This document shows positions 5,484 to 8,551 of a stretch of 8,551 nt of DNA, piece by piece. The stretch's first letter is position 1. Each line of letters opens with the position of its first letter. The translations under genes and the position numbers were made by a program. The DNA is from Candidatus Pelearchaeum sp. (GTDB taxonomy: Archaea; Thermoproteota; Nitrososphaeria_A; Caldarchaeales; Caldarchaeaceae): the NCBI GenBank assembly GCA_015520425.1, contig WAQC01000022.1, positions 1 through 8,551 on the forward strand. Direction: 5' to 3'. The notes under the pieces were generated by a model, which was not told the DNA's origin, did not search any database, and was given only the letters and a program-made list of their open reading frames with translations.

Positions 5484-7343
5484 TTGACAGCGGAGGCTGC
5501 TGTTTATAACAGGAATATAAAACTCATAATTATTCAGGCCCTACTATCTAACCTACTTTTCTTCATACCCATCATGACGCTCTTCCTGCTTGAGCGGGGG
5601 CTAAATTATCTCTACATATTCCTGTTCGGCGCACTCTCTTCATTCAGCACCGCGGCGTTAGAGCTTCCCTCAGGTATTTTCGCCGATAAGAGAGGAAGGA
5701 AGAACGCGCTTATACTGGCTAATCTCCTACTCCTACTCTTCACAATACTACTATACCTTGCCGACAACATCTATGTCTTCTTGCTCGTAGCCCTGTTGTG
5801 GGGTGCAGCGTCAGCTATGCAGTCTGGTGCAGGCGAGGCGATAGTCTATGAGAGCCTACAGCTCGCAGGCCGCGAAGGTGAGGCTGAGAAAGTTTTTGGC
5901 AAGATATACGCAGCCGAGCTGGTAGCTGCACTCATAGCGCCGCCAGTAGGCTCGCTGGTTGCCTCAATAAGCGGCTACGCCGCCCCTGTAATATTATCAT
6001 CACCATTAATGGCGGCCTCACTTGTAGTAGTTCTCGCATTAAAAGAGCCAGAGATTAAACAAAGAGCTACCCAGCCAGTGAGCTATCGCCTATTGATACG
6101 TGATGCGCGGGAGGTGATTTTTGACTCGCGGCTGCGGCTGATAATCCTGAACCAAGCAGTTGTCGCGGTAGTAGTGCGCATGATATATCATCTTAACCAG
6201 CCGCATTTCCTGCTTAGCGGGATAGATGTAGCATATTTTGGGCTGATATTCGCCGCCGCAACGGCGGCCTCGGCGGTTTTCGCCATGTCATCAAAGCGCG
6301 TGGAGCAGGTTCTCGGCGTTGGATGGACAATAGCCATTACCGCGTTCATCCCAGCACTCGCATACATAACACTATCTCTAACCACAATCTCATGGCTCTC
6401 CGCAACTGGCTTCATAACAATAGTAGCATTCCGCCAATTGCGGGAGCCGCTTCTCACAGCCTACCGTAACAGGCTGATGAAGAGCGAGAGCAGAGCTACC
6501 ATGATATCTGCCGCAGAGCTTATAACAGCCCTAATCGGCCTAGGGCTTAAGCCGCTGATAGGAGTATTGGCCGACCAAAGCCTAATGCTAGCGCTCGCGG
6601 TATGCGGCGGTATCCTAGTAGCCGCGCCCCTCGTCTTCAGGGTAACCAGCGCTACGCTAGCTAGGAAGGTTGAGGAGCTGGTTACGGTAACATGCGGCTC
6701 ATGTGGAGGCCAGACATTCTTGGGGAAATACTGTATGAATTGCGGCTTCCCCATATCAGGAGTCTCGCCCACCATAAGGATAGAAAAAGATACATCATCC
6801 AAGATGATTGCCAGAGAGAGGCGCGAGATGGGGAACATCTATGTATGGTGGTCGCGGCTCATAGACACTCTACTGGAAAAACGATGCAGCCCCCAGGTCT
6901 TCCTATCAATATACAACGACTATAGGATAAGGATGGGGCTGATGTATCAGGAGCGGCTAAACCAGATTAGGCGCATAGAGGAGAGGATAGCAGAGTTATT
7001 GGATAAGATTGATAGAATAAGCCAAGAAGAGTCGGAGGAAGCATTTTCAGAGGAGAAGTATAGGGAGAGCATGACGCGTATAGATGAGGAGGTGAAAGAG
7101 CTTCGTAATGCTCTAGACACTCTACAAAACCCATTAAACCTAAGTTTAGATGAGATACGCGAGTTTCAGCGCAATCTTGAGGAGAAGCTAGTGAGGTTGG
7201 ATAAGACATCCCCCGTAGAGCTGGGTATTGATGCTGCTATGATTGAAACAATTAAGCGCGACATTCTGAGCGTTCTTGAGATTATACAGCGCATAGAGGA
7301 GCATCGTTTAAAGAAAGAGAGAAATAAAGAGGATAATTATTAA
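5484..7343 (+). CDS. Major facilitator superfamily transporter with C-terminal zinc ribbon and coiled coil
   Basis: A 619-residue membrane protein. Residues about 10-390 carry some 12 hydrophobic segments with an MFS motif A-like loop between helices 2 and 3 (GIFADKRGRKNAL near 63-75). Substrate and direction cannot be told from this; ProP/drug-exporter-like members share this loop. After the last helix, CGSC (404-407) and CMNC (417-420) form a zinc ribbon, followed by an acidic and basic helical region (about 425-615). This includes RIEERIAELLDKIDRI and several heptad-like Leu/Ile runs, indicating a long cytoplasmic coiled coil. Normal MFS proteins are about 400 residues, so about 200 residues are extra. 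The start is TTG 5484: upstream in-frame codons offer no ATG or GTG, and the next ATG lies inside helix 1. An AGGTC at 5471-5475 is a weak ribosome binding site. It is last in the Nudix, PqqD-like, transporter run and ends three bases from the convergent KaiC-like gene. Confidence 0.9.
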   Translation: MTAEAAVYNRNIKLIIIQALLSNLLFFIPIMTLFLLERGLNYLYIFLFGALSSFSTAALELPSGIFADKRGRKNALILANLLLLLFTILLYLADNIYVFLLVALLWGAASAMQSGAGEAIVYESLQLAGREGEAEKVFGKIYAAELVAALIAPPVGSLVASISGYAAPVILSSPLMAASLVVVLALKEPEIKQRATQPVSYRLLIRDAREVIFDSRLRLIILNQAVVAVVVRMIYHLNQPHFLLSGIDVAYFGLIFAAATAASAVFAMSSKRVEQVLGVGWTIAITAFIPALAYITLSLTTISWLSATGFITIVAFRQLREPLLTAYRNRLMKSESRATMISAAELITALIGLGLKPLIGVLADQSLMLALAVCGGILVAAPLVFRVTSATLARKVEELVTVTCGSCGGQTFLGKYCMNCGFPISGVSPTIRIEKDTSSKMIARERREMGNIYVWWSRLIDTLLEKRCSPQVFLSIYNDYRIRMGLMYQERLNQIRRIEERIAELLDKIDRISQEESEEAFSEEKYRESMTRIDEEVKELRNALDTLQNPLNLSLDEIREFQRNLEEKLVRLDKTSPVELGIDAAMIETIKRDILSVLEIIQRIEEHRLKKERNKEDNY

Positions 7344-7346
7344 CTC

Positions 7347-8096
7347 CTAGAATACTAGCTCCGTCGGATAAACTTCTATACCATTTTGGGTAATCCTGTA
7401 TGGGTGTGGCTGCACATCATGAGCCACTCCACGCATCTTCTCAACCTGTATAGAATTCACTATACCAGTAGGCTTTAGGACGCGTCTCATTATTATAACA
7501 CCCTGAGCCAGATACTCCTCAAACTGATACCGCCTATCAGTCCCCGTCTCAACAAGCTCGGATAGGTAGAGAGTTGTGCATCCTAGCGTGGCCACGCCCT
7601 CCATCAAATCCATCACCGCTGTCCGCCTCTCGGCCTCATCAGGATACTGCAACAAGAACGAGGATATGGGGTCTATGACTAGGCGCTTGGCGTGAAGCTC
7701 CCGCGCGTGGTTCTGTATAGCATCTATCAACGAAGCCAGTGAGAAGTCCCGCTTACCTATTGCGAAGGCACCTATCTTAACAGTCCCAGGAATGTGCCTT
7801 ATGGGTGAAGCATCTATCAGGGCTAGACGCTTACTCTTTATATCACTCTCCAAATCTATCCCAACACGCCGCATGTTACGTATGAGAATATGGGGAGCTT
7901 CATCAAGCGAGATATAGATACCGTTCTCACCTATACTAGCCCCATAATGTAGGAACTGGAGAGCCAGCGTCGTTTTTCCAGAGCCAGGGCTACCCAGCAG
8001 GAAAACATGATAACCCTCAGGTATTCCCTGCCCCTCCAACAGCTCATCAAGCCCTGGGACGCCAGTCTTCACAAACCTAAACTCACTTCCGCTCAT
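7347..8096 (-). CDS. KaiC-like RecA-superfamily ATPase, single domain
   Basis: With the ATG at 8096 this protein is 249 residues, about one KaiC domain; cyanobacterial KaiC has two. It has a Walker A GSPGSGKT at 35-42 (Lys41), a Walker B LVID near 139-142 (Asp142), an SLDE (63-66) where KaiC has its catalytic acidic pair, and the closing VEKMRG and HDVQPHPYRI typical of KaiC-family proteins. Such archaeal proteins bind and hydrolyse ATP and often act as signalling or regulatory oligomers; the target is unknown. The longer frame can begin at TTG 8123, but the ATG at 8096 is preferred. GGAAGGT lies four bases before it, and the AT-rich box at 8139-8152 predicts a transcript start near 8118, downstream of the TTG. 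It shares its promoter region with a dipeptidase on the other strand. Confidence 0.9.
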   Translation of the reverse strand: MSGSEFRFVKTGVPGLDELLEGQGIPEGYHVFLLGSPGSGKTTLALQFLHYGASIGENGIYISLDEAPHILIRNMRRVGIDLESDIKSKRLALIDASPIRHIPGTVKIGAFAIGKRDFSLASLIDAIQNHARELHAKRLVIDPISSFLLQYPDEAERRTAVMDLMEGVATLGCTTLYLSELVETGTDRRYQFEEYLAQGVIIMRRVLKPTGIVNSIQVEKMRGVAHDVQPHPYRITQNGIEVYPTELVF

Positions 8097-8100
8097 AGCT

Positions 8101-8107
8101 ACCTTCC
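8101..8107 (-). promoter_or_regulatory. Ribosome binding site that decides the KaiC-like start
   Basis: On the minus strand GGAAGGT sits four bases before the ATG at 8096. It supports this start over the TTG at 8123, which has no comparable site and lies upstream of the predicted transcript start. Confidence 0.6.
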
Positions 8108-8138
8108 CGTATCTAAACGCCAAACACTACATCCCAAC

Positions 8139-8152
8139 TATATATATTAATA
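8139..8152. promoter_or_regulatory. AT-rich shared TATA element, divergent KaiC-like/dipeptidase promoter
   Basis: TATATATATTAATA is the only long AT run in the 88 bases between the divergent genes and can serve both strands. On the minus strand it would place transcription near 8118 for the KaiC-like gene. On the plus strand it would place it near 8168, about 17 bases before the dipeptidase TTG. Spacing is judged by eye from the usual 25-base archaeal rule. Confidence 0.55.
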
Positions 8153-8166
8153 CATGCGATAGCATG
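8153..8166. repeat. Short inverted repeat CATGC-GATA-GCATG
   Basis: Perfect five-base arms around a four-base centre lie beside the AT-rich box. They sit just upstream of it on the KaiC-like strand and close to the expected transcript start on the dipeptidase strand. This is where a dimeric repressor would sit, but the arms are short and chance occurrence is possible. Confidence 0.3.
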
Positions 8167-8184
8167 AGAAACGGGTAATGTGTT

Positions 8185-8551
8185 TTGAATCCTCCTATAA
8201 TTGACTTGCATGAAGACATATCACTCTACTATGTTTCTGGTGGCTATGCGTTTAAGTTCCCGCTAGCCAACTTTGAAGAAGACCTAGAGAAGCGGCACGG
8301 TGATATACCGAAGTATAGGAGAGCTAACGTAAAGTTGGTTTTTGCTTCAATAGCGCCGCTTGTGAATACGTTAAACGAGTATAGGTTGCAGCAGCAGACG
8401 CTAGGCTATAAAGCCCAGCTCAGCGCTCTAAGAACACGCGCAGCAACCCTAATGACGTTAGAGCACATCAAGACCTATCTAAACCTCCTAAAAATGCATA
8501 AAGAACATCTTAAACACGTTAAGATGATAGTGGATGTTCAAAACATTATAC
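8185..8551 (+). CDS. M19-family (renal-type) dipeptidase, partial (3' end outside window)
   Basis: A 122-codon open frame runs off the right edge. The start IIDLHEDISLYYVSGG carries the HxD zinc-binding motif of membrane (renal) dipeptidases, His9 and Asp11 here, at the position expected near the N-terminus. The helical middle (residues about 55-105, with LVNTLNEYR) and the strand MIVDVQNII at the window edge fit the archaeal microsomal-dipeptidase homologues. The bridging Glu and later His residues would lie beyond the window. These zinc enzymes cleave dipeptides and some related amides. The TTG at 8185 is the only start in frame, since a TAA lies three codons upstream. A weak GGGT (8173-8176) precedes it. 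No signal peptide is visible, so the product is probably cytoplasmic. It is divergent from the KaiC-like gene. Confidence 0.78.
   Translation, partial: MNPPIIDLHEDISLYYVSGGYAFKFPLANFEEDLEKRHGDIPKYRRANVKLVFASIAPLVNTLNEYRLQQQTLGYKAQLSALRTRAATLMTLEHIKTYLNLLKMHKEHLKHVKMIVDVQNII

Noticed and set aside
8097..8123. TTG start at 8123 for the KaiC-like gene
   Set aside because: The predicted transcript start near 8118 lies downstream of it, and the ATG at 8096 has a better ribosome binding site.

Overview
The window reads as archaeal, most likely a thermophilic lineage of the Thermoproteota or a relative. This rests on AT-rich TATA-like boxes about 25 bases ahead of the predicted transcript starts, GGTG- or GGAGG-type ribosome binding sites mixed with several TTG starts, heavy use of ATA/AGG/AGA codons, a single-domain KaiC-like ATPase, and compact gene packing. 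The exact lineage cannot be read from the sequence alone. Nothing here looks like an insertion sequence, CRISPR array, tRNA or rRNA.

Left block (1-4620). A minus-strand operon runs, in order of transcription, from a class II terpene cyclase of the bacterial copalyl/halimadienyl diphosphate synthase type (653-2182), to a free-standing phosphohistidine 'swivelling' domain (306-671, overlapping the cyclase by 19 bases), to an unrecognised protein cut by the window edge (1-293). Divergent from it, across a 65-base gap holding one nearly symmetric TATA element, is a 790-residue dikinase (2248-4620). It has an ATP-binding domain, a helical middle domain and its own phosphohistidine domain, but no PEP/pyruvate-binding barrel. 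That is the layout of rifampin phosphotransferase-type enzymes. The pairing suggests, but does not prove, a diterpenoid pathway in which geranylgeranyl diphosphate (the archaeal membrane-lipid precursor) or a product of it is cyclised, and a dikinase phosphorylates an alcohol or related metabolite.

Middle block (4682-7343). Three plus-strand genes follow closely: a NudF-like Nudix hydrolase, an 87-residue PqqD-like (RiPP recognition element fold) protein starting one base after the Nudix stop, and a 12-helix major facilitator transporter. The transporter has an unusual cytoplasmic tail made of a four-cysteine zinc ribbon and a long coiled coil. These look like one operon.

Right block (7347-8551). 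A KaiC-like ATPase on the minus strand meets the transporter tail to tail, with three bases between them. It shares a divergent promoter region with a plus-strand M19 (renal-type) dipeptidase that runs off the right edge.

The most interesting locus is the cyclase, swivelling domain and dikinase cluster.
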